Assembly (NCBI GenBank): GCA_004293905.1
Contig: RDZE01000028.1
Location: 1 to 64,000, forward strand
Source of the DNA: Cytophagales bacterium
Lineage (GTDB): Bacteria > Bacteroidota > Bacteroidia > Cytophagales > Microscillaceae
DNA length: 64,000 bases
Direction of reading: 5' to 3'
The notes beneath the pieces were generated by a model. It was not told where the DNA came from. It made no database searches and saw only the letters and a program-made list of their open reading frames with translations. Position 1 is the stretch's first letter. Every line of letters begins with the position of its first letter. The position numbers and the translations under genes are program-made. Below, piece by piece: positions 8,928-17,672 of the stretch.

Positions 8928-10240
8928 AGGGCATTTTCGAGTTCTTCAATTTTTTTATTAAGTTTCTCTTCTTTGGTTCTGTGCTGCTCCATTATCTTTT
9001 CAAGTACTTTATTATTAGCTTCCATTTTTCTATTTTGGGCTTCTAATATTGCATTTTTCTGCTGCATGGCATCTTGGGTAGCTTGTAGTTCTTCTAAGTT
9101 TTGCTTGAGTTCTTCTTCGCTGGCAAGTAATTGTTGTTGCTTTTGATTAAGGTCATTAAGGATTGTTTGCATTTCCTGCTCTCTATTGGTTTCATTGGTG
9201 ATGTCGAAGCCAATGCCTAAATATTTAGTGATTTGCCCTTTTTCGTCTACAATAGGCGAAATGGTAATGTCTATCCAATAAGAAGTACCGTCTTTTTTCC
9301 TATTCTTAAATTTGCCTTGGTACATTGTATTGTTTTTGATAGTACTCCAAAGTTCTTTAAAAATTTCTTTGGGCGTGTCGGGGTGTCTTAATATGCTTTG
9401 GGGTTTACCGATGAGTTGTTCTTTGGCGTATTGGGCAGTAGCACAAGCGAGGTCGTTTGCATAGGTGATATTGCCTTGCAAGTCGGTTTCGGTAATGAGG
9501 GCAAATTTATTGAGTACGTTTTCGCGGGCGATGAGTTCTTTTCTTACTTTTTCTATTTCTTGCACTTTTTGCTGAAGCTGCTCTTGGGTGGCGTTGAGTT
9601 CTTCCATATTTTGCCTCATTTCCTCTTCTTGTGCGAGCAGGGCTTCGGTTTGCACTTGTGCTTGTGCTAATAGTTGCTTTGTGAGTTCATTATTGAAAAG
9701 ACTTTCGAGTATTGCTGCCGTATTTCGGGCTATTTTCTCTACTAATTCTATGTATTTTTTTTCTATTTCGTGTATAAATATGAGTTCTACCACGCCAAAG
9801 GCTTTGTCATTGAAAACCAAGGGTACAACGAGCATGCTGGCAGCATTGATTTTGATAGATGCCGAGCGAATATTAATACTATCCGCAGGTAAATTTTCGT
9901 AGTAGAGCGTTTTTTTATTGGCGAATACCTGCCCTATAATGCCCTCTTGTAGAGCGAATGCGCGTTGGGGCATTTTATCGAGCCTGTAGGCAAAAGAGGC
10001 TTTAGCTACTATAGTATTGGTTTCTTTTTCATAAAAATAGGTAACACCTCTGAAAGCATTTGTAATATCTGATAAACTTTGTATGAATATATCTGCAAAC
10101 TCTTCTATGCCTTTGTCATAGTTAGTTCTGAGTACATCATCAAACTTAGAGATGGTTTTATCTAACCAAACCCTTTCTTGGAGTTGTGTGTCTTGGTCAT
10201 TATATTTTTGTTGTTCGTTGTTTTCAGGCAATGTTATCAT
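8903..10240 (-). CDS. GAF-PAS signalling protein
   Basis: About 445 residues. Order: GAF (about 35-180), coiled coil, an Aer-type PAS domain (ITYANDLACATAQY, then QSILRHPDTP and GTSYWIDITISPI), and a long C-terminal coiled coil. No enzymatic output domain is present. I chose ATG 10240 rather than an in-frame start at 10270 because it forms an ATGA overlap with the stop of the upstream SpoIIAA-like gene, indicating translational coupling. It is a paralogue of the proteins at 7662-8927 and 10698-12200, sharing the VVPLVFND-xxFGVxEL GAF core and the EEEMRQNxEEL coiled-coil start. Confidence 0.82.
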   Translation of the reverse strand: MITLPENNEQQKYNDQDTQLQERVWLDKTISKFDDVLRTNYDKGIEEFADIFIQSLSDITNAFRGVTYFYEKETNTIVAKASFAYRLDKMPQRAFALQEGIIGQVFANKKTLYYENLPADSINIRSASIKINAASMLVVPLVFNDKAFGVVELIFIHEIEKKYIELVEKIARNTAAILESLFNNELTKQLLAQAQVQTEALLAQEEEMRQNMEELNATQEQLQQKVQEIEKVRKELIARENVLNKFALITETDLQGNITYANDLACATAQYAKEQLIGKPQSILRHPDTPKEIFKELWSTIKNNTMYQGKFKNRKKDGTSYWIDITISPIVDEKGQITKYLGIGFDITNETNREQEMQTILNDLNQKQQQLLASEEELKQNLEELQATQDAMQQKNAILEAQNRKMEANNKVLEKIMEQHRTKEEKLNKKIEELENALWKQQNIQ

Positions 10241-10671
10241 ACTATTACTGCATTCGTTTCTTCTAACCATTCTATAGCTTCATTTTGTGTGCCAAAGTAT
10301 CTTGTTTGGAAGGGTTTGGCTTCAGGCTCTTCCATCGTTTGCTCTATTGAAAGTGAAGCGATGAACTCTTCACTTACGATGATGGCTATTTTCTTTACCC
10401 CTGCTATCTGCATCGTCTTGAGTGTGTGTTCGGCTACCCAGGCTTGTAATTCGGGGCTTACAGTGAAATAAAATTTTTGGGTGTCAGTTAGTATCTTGTT
10501 GCTTTTGTATTGCGCTAAAAAGTCGAGTCTTCTTTTAGAGAGTTCTTTGTAAAGCTCATCTGTTAACTTGGCTGTAGCTTCTTTCCAATGCGTAAAAAGA
10601 ATATTGCTTTTTGTGTTGTAGCCTATGGTGCAATATTGGCTATCTTCTAAGGTTATAAAATTGTTTAGCAT
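10237..10671 (-). CDS. SpoIIAA-like / STAS-SEC14 domain protein
   Basis: 144 residues, cytosolic. The pattern (YNTKSNILFTHWKEA strand, KKIAIIVSEEF strand, MEE helix, then RYFGTQNEAIEWLEE) matches the small SpoIIAA-like family common in Bacteroidota. It lies 26 bases after a GAF-SpoIIE phosphatase and is coupled by ATGA overlap to a GAF-PAS gene. The neighbourhood suggests it could act as an anti-sigma-antagonist-like partner of that phosphatase, but a phosphorylatable Ser/Thr at the canonical STAS position is not obvious, so this is inference. Confidence 0.7.
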   Translation of the reverse strand: MLNNFITLEDSQYCTIGYNTKSNILFTHWKEATAKLTDELYKELSKRRLDFLAQYKSNKILTDTQKFYFTVSPELQAWVAEHTLKTMQIAGVKKIAIIVSEEFIASLSIEQTMEEPEAKPFQTRYFGTQNEAIEWLEETNAVIV

Positions 10672-10697
10672 AATTTATGAAATTGTTATAGTGAATG

Positions 10698-12200
10698 TTA
10701 AAGTTTAATACCCAAAAAAGTAATATCATCGCGTTGGTCTTCTCCGTTTTGATAGTCGTTGAGGTCATTATAAAGTCGCTTTCCTTGTTCTTTCAAAGGT
10801 AAATTTTTGATGTTCTCTAACAAATGAGTCAGTCTTTTTTCACCATATTTTCTCCTTTTGGGGTTGCAAGCATCTAAAAAACCATCAGAAGTAAGGTAGA
10901 TATTTTCTCCTTTTCTCATGATAAAAGAGGTGTCTTTAAAATTAGCGTGTGTTTCTCTATTGAGTCCCCCTATGTCAATCCTATCTCCCTTATAACTTAC
11001 TAAGTCGCCCAAATGTTGCACAAAAATAGTAGATTTAGAGCCTGCAAAAGTAATCCGATATTCTTTGTTTTTAAGTTCTTCTATGGCGCATAAACTCAAA
11101 CTCATACCATCATTATTTTCAGAAGATTCTTGGTTGAGTGCTATTCGGACTTGTTCGTGTAACTGTGATAATACTTCAGAAGGTTTTTGAAGTCGTTTTT
11201 CTATAATGAGTTGATTGAGTAGCGCGCTTCCTATCATGCTCATAAATGCTCCGGGTACGCCGTGTCCTGTACAATCGACTACGGCAATGTAGCGTCTTAG
11301 TATTTTTTTAGTTCCTTCTTCTTTTATTTGTCCAAACCAATAAAAATCTCCTGATACAACATCTTTGGGCAAAAATACCACAAAATGCTCTGCAAAATGC
11401 TTATTTAACAATTGCGTAGAGGGTAAAATAGCTTGTTGTATGCGTTGTGCGTAGTTAATACTATCTAAAATACGGTTATTGTATTTTTCTAAGGCATTAA
11501 AGGCTTGTTCTATCTCGCGATTCTGACTCTTAAGGGCTTCCTGTATCAGGGCTAACTCTTGCAGGTTTTGGCGCAATTCACCTTCTTGTTGAGCCAGCAT
11601 TTTCTTCTGTTCTTCGGTTTTCTCAAGCAACTCTTTGGTGCGTTCGTGGCTCATGATGCTTTCAAGCATTGCCGCAATACTTTTGCGTGCTCTTTCTAAA
11701 AAATGAATAAACTTGGGGGAAGGATTTTTAAGAAAAGAAAGTTCTAAAATACCATATACTTCATCGTTAAAATTAAGAGGAACGATCACATAGGCTGCCA
11801 AATTAATATCTACATTGGCTATTCTCACTTCAGTATGTTTGGAAGGCAGGTTTTTAAAATAATACATTTTTTTGGTTTCGGCGGCTTGCCCTATGAGGCT
11901 ATCTCCTTTCTCAAAACAATCTGCCAAAAGCGTTTTTAGGCTACAGCCATAAGTAGCATGGGCTTTGTAGTGATTGGCTTCTTTTTCCCACAAAAAAAAT
12001 ACCCCCCGAAAGCCCTGTGTCAATGCACAAATATATGCCAAAATTTGGGCAGTGAATACATTCATCTCTTGCGAAAAATTATCGCGCAATACCTCATCAA
12101 AATTATTAATCGTTTGTTCTATCCATAAATTGTCCTCCGAAAAAGTTTCATCAATAAAACTTGAGGGCTTATCCATAAAATCAATACTCTGATGTTGCAT
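10698..12200 (-). CDS. GAF domain PP2C/SpoIIE-type serine phosphatase
   Basis: 500 residues: GAF domain (about 45-185), coiled coil (190-245), then a complete SpoIIE/PP2C domain (about 265-500). Metal-binding aspartates are visible: Asp285 in VVSGDFYW, Asp309 in VVDCTGHGVPG, Asp439 in LTSDGF and Asp491/492 in QRDDITFLGIKL. Such enzymes dephosphorylate STAS-type or SiaC-type antagonists in partner-switching systems. It is the first gene of a four-gene minus-strand cluster with a SpoIIAA-like protein and two GAF-PAS paralogues. An alternative start at Met9 cannot be excluded. Confidence 0.9.
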   Translation of the reverse strand: MQHQSIDFMDKPSSFIDETFSEDNLWIEQTINNFDEVLRDNFSQEMNVFTAQILAYICALTQGFRGVFFLWEKEANHYKAHATYGCSLKTLLADCFEKGDSLIGQAAETKKMYYFKNLPSKHTEVRIANVDINLAAYVIVPLNFNDEVYGILELSFLKNPSPKFIHFLERARKSIAAMLESIMSHERTKELLEKTEEQKKMLAQQEGELRQNLQELALIQEALKSQNREIEQAFNALEKYNNRILDSINYAQRIQQAILPSTQLLNKHFAEHFVVFLPKDVVSGDFYWFGQIKEEGTKKILRRYIAVVDCTGHGVPGAFMSMIGSALLNQLIIEKRLQKPSEVLSQLHEQVRIALNQESSENNDGMSLSLCAIEELKNKEYRITFAGSKSTIFVQHLGDLVSYKGDRIDIGGLNRETHANFKDTSFIMRKGENIYLTSDGFLDACNPKRRKYGEKRLTHLLENIKNLPLKEQGKRLYNDLNDYQNGEDQRDDITFLGIKL

Positions 12201-12295
12201 TTGTGAAGAAGATAAATTGTGAAAGCAAGGTACTCATTTTTATTTAAAAACTACTAATCTTGCGCATATTTTATACCAAAAATGATAAAAAAGCG

Positions 12296-12303
12296 TATAT
12301 TTG
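12296..12303 (+). promoter_or_regulatory. -7 box before the HsdR_N-domain gene
   Basis: TATATTTG matches TAnnTTTG exactly and lies 45 bases before ATG 12348. No clean -33 TTTG is seen at the expected spacing. Its position argues against the longer in-frame start at 12282. Confidence 0.5.
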
Positions 12304-12347
12304 TAGCTCAAAGACAAATTTATTCACAAATAAAGCCAAAAATTAAA

Positions 12348-12797
12348 ATGTTTTTACTACAAATTCCTGAGGCAGAGTTAGACATCATACAAAAAGACCA
12401 AAAACTATGGGTTTGGGATATTATTCGTCAAAAACACGTAATACTTACCCCTGAAGAATACGTCCGCCAAGAACTCATACACTACTTTGTAGAAGAATTA
12501 GGATACCCCAAAAGCCGCATTGGTGTTGAGAAAAAACTTGAATATACCTCCGAAATAAGCAAAAGAACCGACATTGTAGTCTATGATGCACACCTCAACC
12601 CTTGGTTATTAGTAGAGTGTAAATCGACCGAAGTGATGCTCAATGAAGATGCTTGGGCGCAAATAGCTACTTACCAAAGCATTTTACAAGCCCCTTATTT
12701 GGCTCTTTGCAATGGTATCGAGGCTTTGATTGGAGCAAAAAATCAACAAACTGCCGCTTATGAACTCATCGAAGGGTTTCCTATGTACCCTAACTAA
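12348..12797 (+). CDS. lone HsdR N-terminal-type PD-(D/E)XK nuclease-fold protein
   Basis: 149 residues corresponding to the HsdR_N_2 domain alone. The nuclease-like core is visible: RTDIVVYD followed by LLVECKS, giving the D...ExK pattern of the PD-(D/E)XK fold. No helicase, specificity or methylase genes are nearby, so this is not a type I restriction system; single-domain proteins of this kind are widespread in Bacteroidota next to housekeeping genes. It leads a plus-strand run with recX, porD and nuoA (gaps of 14-16 bases). A DNA-repair role with recX would be speculation. Confidence 0.8.
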   Translation: MFLLQIPEAELDIIQKDQKLWVWDIIRQKHVILTPEEYVRQELIHYFVEELGYPKSRIGVEKKLEYTSEISKRTDIVVYDAHLNPWLLVECKSTEVMLNEDAWAQIATYQSILQAPYLALCNGIEALIGAKNQQTAAYELIEGFPMYPN

Positions 12798-12812
12798 ATA
12801 CCATACGATGCT

Positions 12813-13316
12813 ATGATAAAAAAACCACAAAAGACCATTAGCAATCGACAAAAAGCCTATGAAAAGGCACGAACTTTCTGTGCTTACCAAGAGAGAACTC
12901 AAGAAGAAGTAAGACAAAGGCTCTCGCAATGGGGGTGGTATGGAGACGAAGCCGAAGAAATCATCGTTGAGCTCATCAGTGAAAATTTTATCAATGAAGA
13001 ACGCTTCGCAAAAATTTATGCAGGTGGGAAGTTTAGAATCAAAAAATGGGGAAGAATGAAAATAAAACAAGCACTCAAAAATAAAAATCTATCTACCTAT
13101 TGCATACAACAAGCCATGAAAGAAATCAATGATGAAGACTACGAAAATACTCTAATGGCTTTGATAGAAAAAAAACAAGAAGCCCTACAGAAAATAGCAC
13201 CCGAAGAGAGTGAAGCCATCAAAAACCTCAAAATAGCCCAATACCTCATCAGCAAAGGCTACGAAAATGATTGGATATGGTTATGCCTCAAAAAATGGAA
13301 AGAAACACAACTATAA
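12813..13316 (+). CDS. recX: RecX family regulatory protein
   Basis: RecX modulates RecA filaments. The 167-residue protein has the three-helix tandem repeat layout of the family: an N-terminal AYEKARTFCAYQERTQEEVRQRL segment split over residues 14-36, then the typical IIVELISENFINEERFAKIYAGGKFRIKKWG region (about 50-80) and KIKQALKNKNLS. Length is normal. It starts 15 bases after the nuclease-domain gene and is followed closely by porD. recA is not in the window. Confidence 0.9.
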   Translation: MIKKPQKTISNRQKAYEKARTFCAYQERTQEEVRQRLSQWGWYGDEAEEIIVELISENFINEERFAKIYAGGKFRIKKWGRMKIKQALKNKNLSTYCIQQAMKEINDEDYENTLMALIEKKQEALQKIAPEESEAIKNLKIAQYLISKGYENDWIWLCLKKWKETQL

Positions 13317-13330
13317 AAATAAACGATGTT

Positions 13331-14248
13331 ATGCTAAAAGGATTGGTACTCTTCTTTTTTTCTGGTCTTATCATCATCTCTATAATGGCTGTAAGCAAAG
13401 CCCAAGAACTTGATTGCAACGTAGTAGTAGACTACAAACAATTGGCTACCAACCAAGGTACTGAAACACAAATCTTCGAACAGATGAAGAAAGACATTAG
13501 CACTTTCATCAACAAACGCGAATGGACAGAAGACCGCTTCGAGCCCGAAGAAAGAATCAAATGCAATTTAGTCATCACACTTACACAATCTCCCTCACAA
13601 AACTACTACTTAGCCACCTCCCAATTCCAAATACTAAGACCTATCTACAACACCGACTACGAAAGTGTGAGCCTCAGTTACATAGACCGTAATTTTAACT
13701 TTACCTACACCCCCTCACAACCCTTTGACTACAACCCCAACGTATTTACCAACGATTTAGTAGGTATGCTTGCTTTCTATGCACACTTAGCCCTTGCTAT
13801 AGACTACGACTCTTTTGCCAAATTAGGAGGCGAAAACTACATAGAAAAAACATTTGACCTCGTTAATATAGCACAACAATCTAATGATGCAGGCTGGAAA
13901 CAAAGTGGCGACTCTCGCAACCGCTATTGGCTTGCCGAAAATCTTATGAGCCAACAACTCATACCATTCCGCGAAGCCCTTTACCAATACCACCGCCTCG
14001 CCTTAGACCGTTTTTTGGTAAGCCCCGAAAATGCCCGCAAACAAATACTCGCTACACTCTACGAAATAGAAAAAGTAATTCAACTAAGACCCGCCACCGT
14101 ACTCATCAATAGTTTTTTCGACAGCAAAAGCGAAGAACTCATGAGCATCTACAAAGAAGCACCCCTCGAAATGCGCCGCGAACTCTACGAGCTACTCATT
14201 AAACTCGACCCAGGACGCTCACCACGCTACATGGCACTCATTAACTAA
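13331..14248 (+). CDS. porD: PorD-like type IX secretion/gliding protein (DUF4835)
   Basis: 305 residues with a signal peptide (LVLFFFSGLIIISIMAVSKAQ). The mature protein begins ELDCNVVVDYKQ and contains FINKREWTEDRFEPEERIKC and the C-terminal LIKLDPGRSPRYMAL-type ending, all characteristic of DUF4835, the family of Porphyromonas PorD, which is required for type IX secretion. ATG 13331 gives a proper signal peptide; the longer frame would begin within recX. It is 14 bases after recX and 16 bases before nuoA, so it is part of a mixed operon. Confidence 0.85.
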   Translation: MLKGLVLFFFSGLIIISIMAVSKAQELDCNVVVDYKQLATNQGTETQIFEQMKKDISTFINKREWTEDRFEPEERIKCNLVITLTQSPSQNYYLATSQFQILRPIYNTDYESVSLSYIDRNFNFTYTPSQPFDYNPNVFTNDLVGMLAFYAHLALAIDYDSFAKLGGENYIEKTFDLVNIAQQSNDAGWKQSGDSRNRYWLAENLMSQQLIPFREALYQYHRLALDRFLVSPENARKQILATLYEIEKVIQLRPATVLINSFFDSKSEELMSIYKEAPLEMRRELYELLIKLDPGRSPRYMALIN

Positions 14249-14264
14249 ACTGAACTAAAATAAT

Positions 14265-14738
14265 ATGCTACAATCAGCCGAAATATCCGCCTTTAGTATT
14301 GCCTTATTATTCATCATTCTGGGCATTTTTTTCGTCCTCATGGGCTACCTCACTGCTTGGCTCGTCAGCCCTCACCAACCCAACGAAGAAAAACAAACCA
14401 TCTATGAATGTGGCGAAGACCCCATAGGCAATGCATGGGGACAAATCAATAGTAAATTTTACATCGTAGCACTCCTCTTTATTCTCTTCGACATCGAAAT
14501 TATCTTGCTTTTCCCTTGGGCTATTATTTTTGCCGATAAATCTCTCTACCAAGCCACTCAAGGGCTCTGGGGCTGGATTACGCTACTCGAAGTCATCGTT
14601 TTTTTGTTCGTTTTAGCTTTGGGTTTGGTATATGCATGGGCAAAAGGAGTACTCGAATGGGAAAAACCACAACCCAAAAACAGCGACTTCCAACCCATAG
14701 TACCCAAAAAATTATATGAAAAAATAAACGAACTCTGA
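14265..14738 (+). CDS. nuoA: NADH:quinone oxidoreductase subunit A
   Basis: NuoA is a small membrane subunit of proton-pumping complex I. The 157-residue protein has three transmembrane helices and the family signatures [11 protein letters not shown] (conserved Cys loop) and [19 protein letters not shown] followed by FPWA. What is odd is its location: no nuoB-N genes follow, and the next gene is odhB. The other Nuo genes must lie elsewhere if complex I is assembled. It is tightly linked to porD upstream. Confidence 0.93.
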   Translation: MLQSAEISAFSIALLFIILGIFFVLMGYLTAWLVSPHQPNEEKQTIYECGEDPIGNAWGQINSKFYIVALLFILFDIEIILLFPWAIIFADKSLYQATQGLWGWITLLEVIVFLFVLALGLVYAWAKGVLEWEKPQPKNSDFQPIVPKKLYEKINEL

Positions 14739-14788
14739 AAAAAAATACATATTATTGGGCAAAAATACAAACTACAAAATTAGCATTT

Positions 14789-16381
14789 ATGATTTTAGAC
14801 GTAAAAGTACCCACAGTAGCCGAATCCGTTACAGAAGTGGTGGTAGCCAAATGGTTGAAAAACGAAGGCGAAAAAGTAACTATGAATGAAATCATCTGCG
14901 AACTCGACTCTGACAAAGCCAGTTTCGAACTCAGTGCCGAAACAGATGGAATCATTTCCATACTTGTAAGAGAAGGGGAAACAGTAGGAGTAGGCGAAAC
15001 TATCTGTCAAATACAAACCCAAAACACAACTAATGTGGCTCAAGAATTGTTGTCTACTAATACAGCACAAGAGATTATCAATCATTCTAATAATAATATG
15101 GAAACAACGCAAAGCACTACAAGCGAAGTGAAAGAAATGAGAGTTGTACCCTTCGCTGAATCTATCACAGAGGTAACCATAGGTACTTGGCTCAAAAATG
15201 AAGGCGACTTCGTGAACCAAGACGAACCCATCTGCGAAGTAGAAACTGACAAAGCAACTCAAGAACTTACCGCCGAATTTTCGGGCACGTTACAAATAGT
15301 TGCAGCCACAGGAAGCCTACTCAAAATAGGAGACCTCATCTGCAAAATCGCCGTAGGTGCTGCACCCGCTCAAAAGGCTTCTCAAAACGAAACCCAAACC
15401 AATACAACCAACGCACAACAAAATACTACAACCAGCAGCAACCACAACCAAAACAACGATACTTATGCCAGCGGACACCCTTCGCCCGCTGCTACCAAAA
15501 TATTAGCCGAAAAAGGCATCAGCCCCGATGAAGTAAAAGGCTCTGGAATAGATGGAAGAATTACTAAACAAGATGCAGTGGACGCACAAAAAACTGCCAC
15601 ACAAAGCAATGAGGTAACAACGACCACAACGCAGCAAACTTCACAGCCTGCCTCTATAGTATCGTCTAATGAAACCAGCTCACGCGCACAACGCCGCGAA
15701 CGCATGACTCCACTTCGCAAAACCGTAGCACGCCGATTGGTAGCTGTAAAAAATCAAACCGCAATGCTTACTACTTTCAACGAAGTAAACATGCTACCTA
15801 TCATGGAGCTAAGAAAAAAATTCAAAGACAAGTTCAAAGAAAAATACAACGTAGGTTTAGGCTTTATGTCTTTCTTCGTAAAAGCCTGTTGCATAGCCCT
15901 TAAAGAGTACCCACAAGTAAATGCAATGATAGATGGTGAGGACATCGTATTCAATGATTTCTGCGATGTATCTATTGCCGTATCAGCCCCCAAAGGTTTG
16001 GTAGTACCCGTAGTGCGCAATGCAGAAGCAATGTCTTTTGCACAAATAGAAAAAGCCATAGAAGACCTTGCCACCAAAGCACGTAACAACAAACTTTCTA
16101 TCCCTGAAATGGAGGGAGGCACTTTTACCATTACCAATGGTGGTGTGTTTGGCTCTCTGATGAGCACCCCCATCATCAACGCCCCTCAATCGGCTATCTT
16201 AGGCATGCACAATATCGTAGAGCGTCCTGTAGTCGTGAATGGTGAAATCGTAATACGTCCAATGATGTACATAGCACTCTCCTATGACCACCGCATCATC
16301 GATGGTCGCGAATCAGTGAGTTTCTTAGTACGTGTAAAACAAATTCTGGAAGAACCTGAAAGATTATTATTCGGAGTATAG
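14789..16381 (+). CDS. odhB: 2-oxoglutarate dehydrogenase E2, dihydrolipoyl succinyltransferase with two lipoyl domains
   Basis: Core E2 of the 2-oxoglutarate dehydrogenase complex (TCA cycle). Domains in 530 residues: lipoyl 1 (1-77; lipoyl-Lys in ELDSDKAS), lipoyl 2 (about 117-190; VETDKAT), a Thr/Gln/Asn-rich linker, a peripheral subunit-binding domain (about 230-265; [13 protein letters not shown]), a second linker, and the acyltransferase core (about 305-530) with the catalytic [15 protein letters not shown] motif, whose wording favours the succinyl over the acetyl type. Two lipoyl domains is more than the usual single one of Proteobacterial SucB. sucA is not adjacent. A strong terminator follows. 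Confidence 0.92.
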   Translation: MILDVKVPTVAESVTEVVVAKWLKNEGEKVTMNEIICELDSDKASFELSAETDGIISILVREGETVGVGETICQIQTQNTTNVAQELLSTNTAQEIINHSNNNMETTQSTTSEVKEMRVVPFAESITEVTIGTWLKNEGDFVNQDEPICEVETDKATQELTAEFSGTLQIVAATGSLLKIGDLICKIAVGAAPAQKASQNETQTNTTNAQQNTTTSSNHNQNNDTYASGHPSPAATKILAEKGISPDEVKGSGIDGRITKQDAVDAQKTATQSNEVTTTTTQQTSQPASIVSSNETSSRAQRRERMTPLRKTVARRLVAVKNQTAMLTTFNEVNMLPIMELRKKFKDKFKEKYNVGLGFMSFFVKACCIALKEYPQVNAMIDGEDIVFNDFCDVSIAVSAPKGLVVPVVRNAEAMSFAQIEKAIEDLATKARNNKLSIPEMEGGTFTITNGGVFGSLMSTPIINAPQSAILGMHNIVERPVVVNGEIVIRPMMYIALSYDHRIIDGRESVSFLVRVKQILEEPERLLFGV

Positions 16382-16404
16382 TTTTTTAGAAACACTCCTC
16401 GTAT

Positions 16405-16441
16405 AAAACCTATAAGATTGTTCATCTTATAGGTTTTTTTT
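16405..16441 (+). terminator. intrinsic terminator after odhB
   Basis: A perfect 14-base inverted repeat (AAAACCTATAAGAT/ATCTTATAGGTTTT) with a 5-base loop, ending in a run of Ts. Its left arm recurs in the terminator at 37082. Confidence 0.9.
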
Positions 16442-16463
16442 TCACCTCAAAACAAATGACAAA

Positions 16464-16901
16464 ATGAAAAGAATCAGTATTTTTTTATGGGTACTATTAT
16501 TCAGTGTAGCGGGTTATTCGGTAGGTTTTGCACAGCAAAATTCAGCCAATGACGAAGAAATGGCACTTTTATCGGCTTCTACTCATCTGCCTTGTGATAG
16601 GTTGGCATACCAAAAAGAAGTTTTCAAACAACAACTTTTAGCCTATCTTGCCACAGGCGATTGCACGCATGAGGGCATCAAACTCTATGGTAAAGTACAA
16701 GTGGTGAATTCTTTCCCCGATTTGAAGGTGCAAGTAGTGAACTCTTTCCCCGATTTGAAGGTACAAGTAGTCAATTCTTTCCCTGATAGTTGTGGAGAGT
16801 GGCAAATGGTGAATAGTTTTCCTGACTTCAAAATACAATTTGTCAATTCATTTCCTGATATCAAGATACAATATGTCAATAGTTTTCCGGGCGAGAACTA
16901 A
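16464..16901 (+). CDS. secreted VNSFPD-repeat protein
   Basis: 145 residues. A signal peptide ([21 protein letters not shown]) is followed by a short helical region with two cysteines (residues about 43 and 67), then six repeats ending in VNSFPD/G. The first three are 11-residue units ([11 protein letters not shown]), the fourth follows a SCGEWQM spacer, and the last two are [11 protein letters not shown] and [10 protein letters not shown]. The regular period suggests a small beta-solenoid or hairpin stack, exported to the envelope or medium. Codons differ between the repeats, so the protein pattern appears to be conserved by selection. I do not recognise a named family. Confidence 0.85.
   Translation: MKRISIFLWVLLFSVAGYSVGFAQQNSANDEEMALLSASTHLPCDRLAYQKEVFKQQLLAYLATGDCTHEGIKLYGKVQVVNSFPDLKVQVVNSFPDLKVQVVNSFPDSCGEWQMVNSFPDFKIQFVNSFPDIKIQYVNSFPGEN
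16685..16891 (+). repeat. in-gene tandem repeats encoding VNSFPD units
   Basis: Six imperfect copies of a roughly 33-base unit containing GTnAAnTCnTTtCC-like cores. Copies 1-3 are in direct tandem; copy 4 is offset by a spacer. DNA copies differ mainly at third codon positions. Confidence 0.85.
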
Positions 16902-17650
16902 GGATTGATTTTTTTCCACTCCAACGTATTCAAAAGGCGCATTGCGTCTTTTTTCATATACTCTACTCCGCGAAGGAAGTGTTTTGTGGAATCGGTGATA
17001 TAAAACTGAAACTGACTGGGTACTTCTCCTTCTAAAATATAAATAGCAGCCGTTTTGCCTTTTTCTGTCCTAAAAATTTGCTCCTCAATAGCATAAGCCT
17101 TAATTTGATGTTTTGAGGTTAGTTTGTGCGCATCATCAATGTATTCGCCAAAGAATTTAGGATTTTTCTCTATGTCTTTGTATGTCAGTTGAATATCTGC
17201 CCTGAATAAGGGGTAAATAAGATGTATCCAATAATCTTCTTTGATTTTAGAAGAATCAGGACGTACCACAGCCCATTTAGAGAGTTCGAATTGGTACGGA
17301 TAATCTCCTTGTAGTGTAGTGTATTCTTGTTTAGGTAAGTCTATTCGGTTGTAGCCTTTGGGTTTGGGCGTGTAGGCTATTTCACCGCAAGCACTCAGAA
17401 ATACTAAGCTCAAAACCCAAAACCACATAGGAACGGGGTCGTAGCCACTTCCTCCCCAAGGGTGGCAACGGCTTATGCGTTTTGCTCCTAAATAAATACC
17501 TTTGAAAATACCATGTTTCTGAATAGCCTCTACAGTGTAGTGAGAACAAGTAGGCGTATAGCGACAAGTACTGGGAAATAATGGCGATATACACCATTGG
17601 TAAAAACGAATAGGTAAAATAAATAGCTTTTTGAGAATATTTTGTAACAT
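16898..17650 (-). CDS. in-frame fusion of YidD and gliding lipoprotein GldD
   Basis: 250 residues read through without a stop. Residues 1-74 are a complete YidD (membrane insertion efficiency factor): [27 protein letters not shown] and [13 protein letters not shown], ending where YidD normally ends. Residue 75 is a Met that begins a lipoprotein signal with lipobox LSAC (Cys88) and a mature part starting [15 protein letters not shown] and ending with a [15 protein letters not shown] helix, as in GldD, which is needed for gliding and type IX secretion. Either a true fusion is made or GldD is translated separately from the internal ATG at 17428. The gene lies 22 bases after the 947-residue unknown on the same strand. 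Confidence 0.85.
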   Translation of the reverse strand: MLQNILKKLFILPIRFYQWCISPLFPSTCRYTPTCSHYTVEAIQKHGIFKGIYLGAKRISRCHPWGGSGYDPVPMWFWVLSLVFLSACGEIAYTPKPKGYNRIDLPKQEYTTLQGDYPYQFELSKWAVVRPDSSKIKEDYWIHLIYPLFRADIQLTYKDIEKNPKFFGEYIDDAHKLTSKHQIKAYAIEEQIFRTEKGKTAAIYILEGEVPSQFQFYITDSTKHFLRGVEYMKKDAMRLLNTLEWKKINP

Positions 17651-17672
17651 GTTTTATTGATGGTGTAAAATT

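Noticed and set aside
12348..12797. Type I restriction-modification remnant
   Set aside because: The HsdR_N-type domain occurs alone with no helicase, HsdM or HsdS; such single-domain proteins are common housekeeping neighbours in Bacteroidota.
16685..16891. CRISPR-like array
   Set aside because: The repeats are inside a reading frame, are imperfect, have no uniform spacer, and encode the VNSFPD units.
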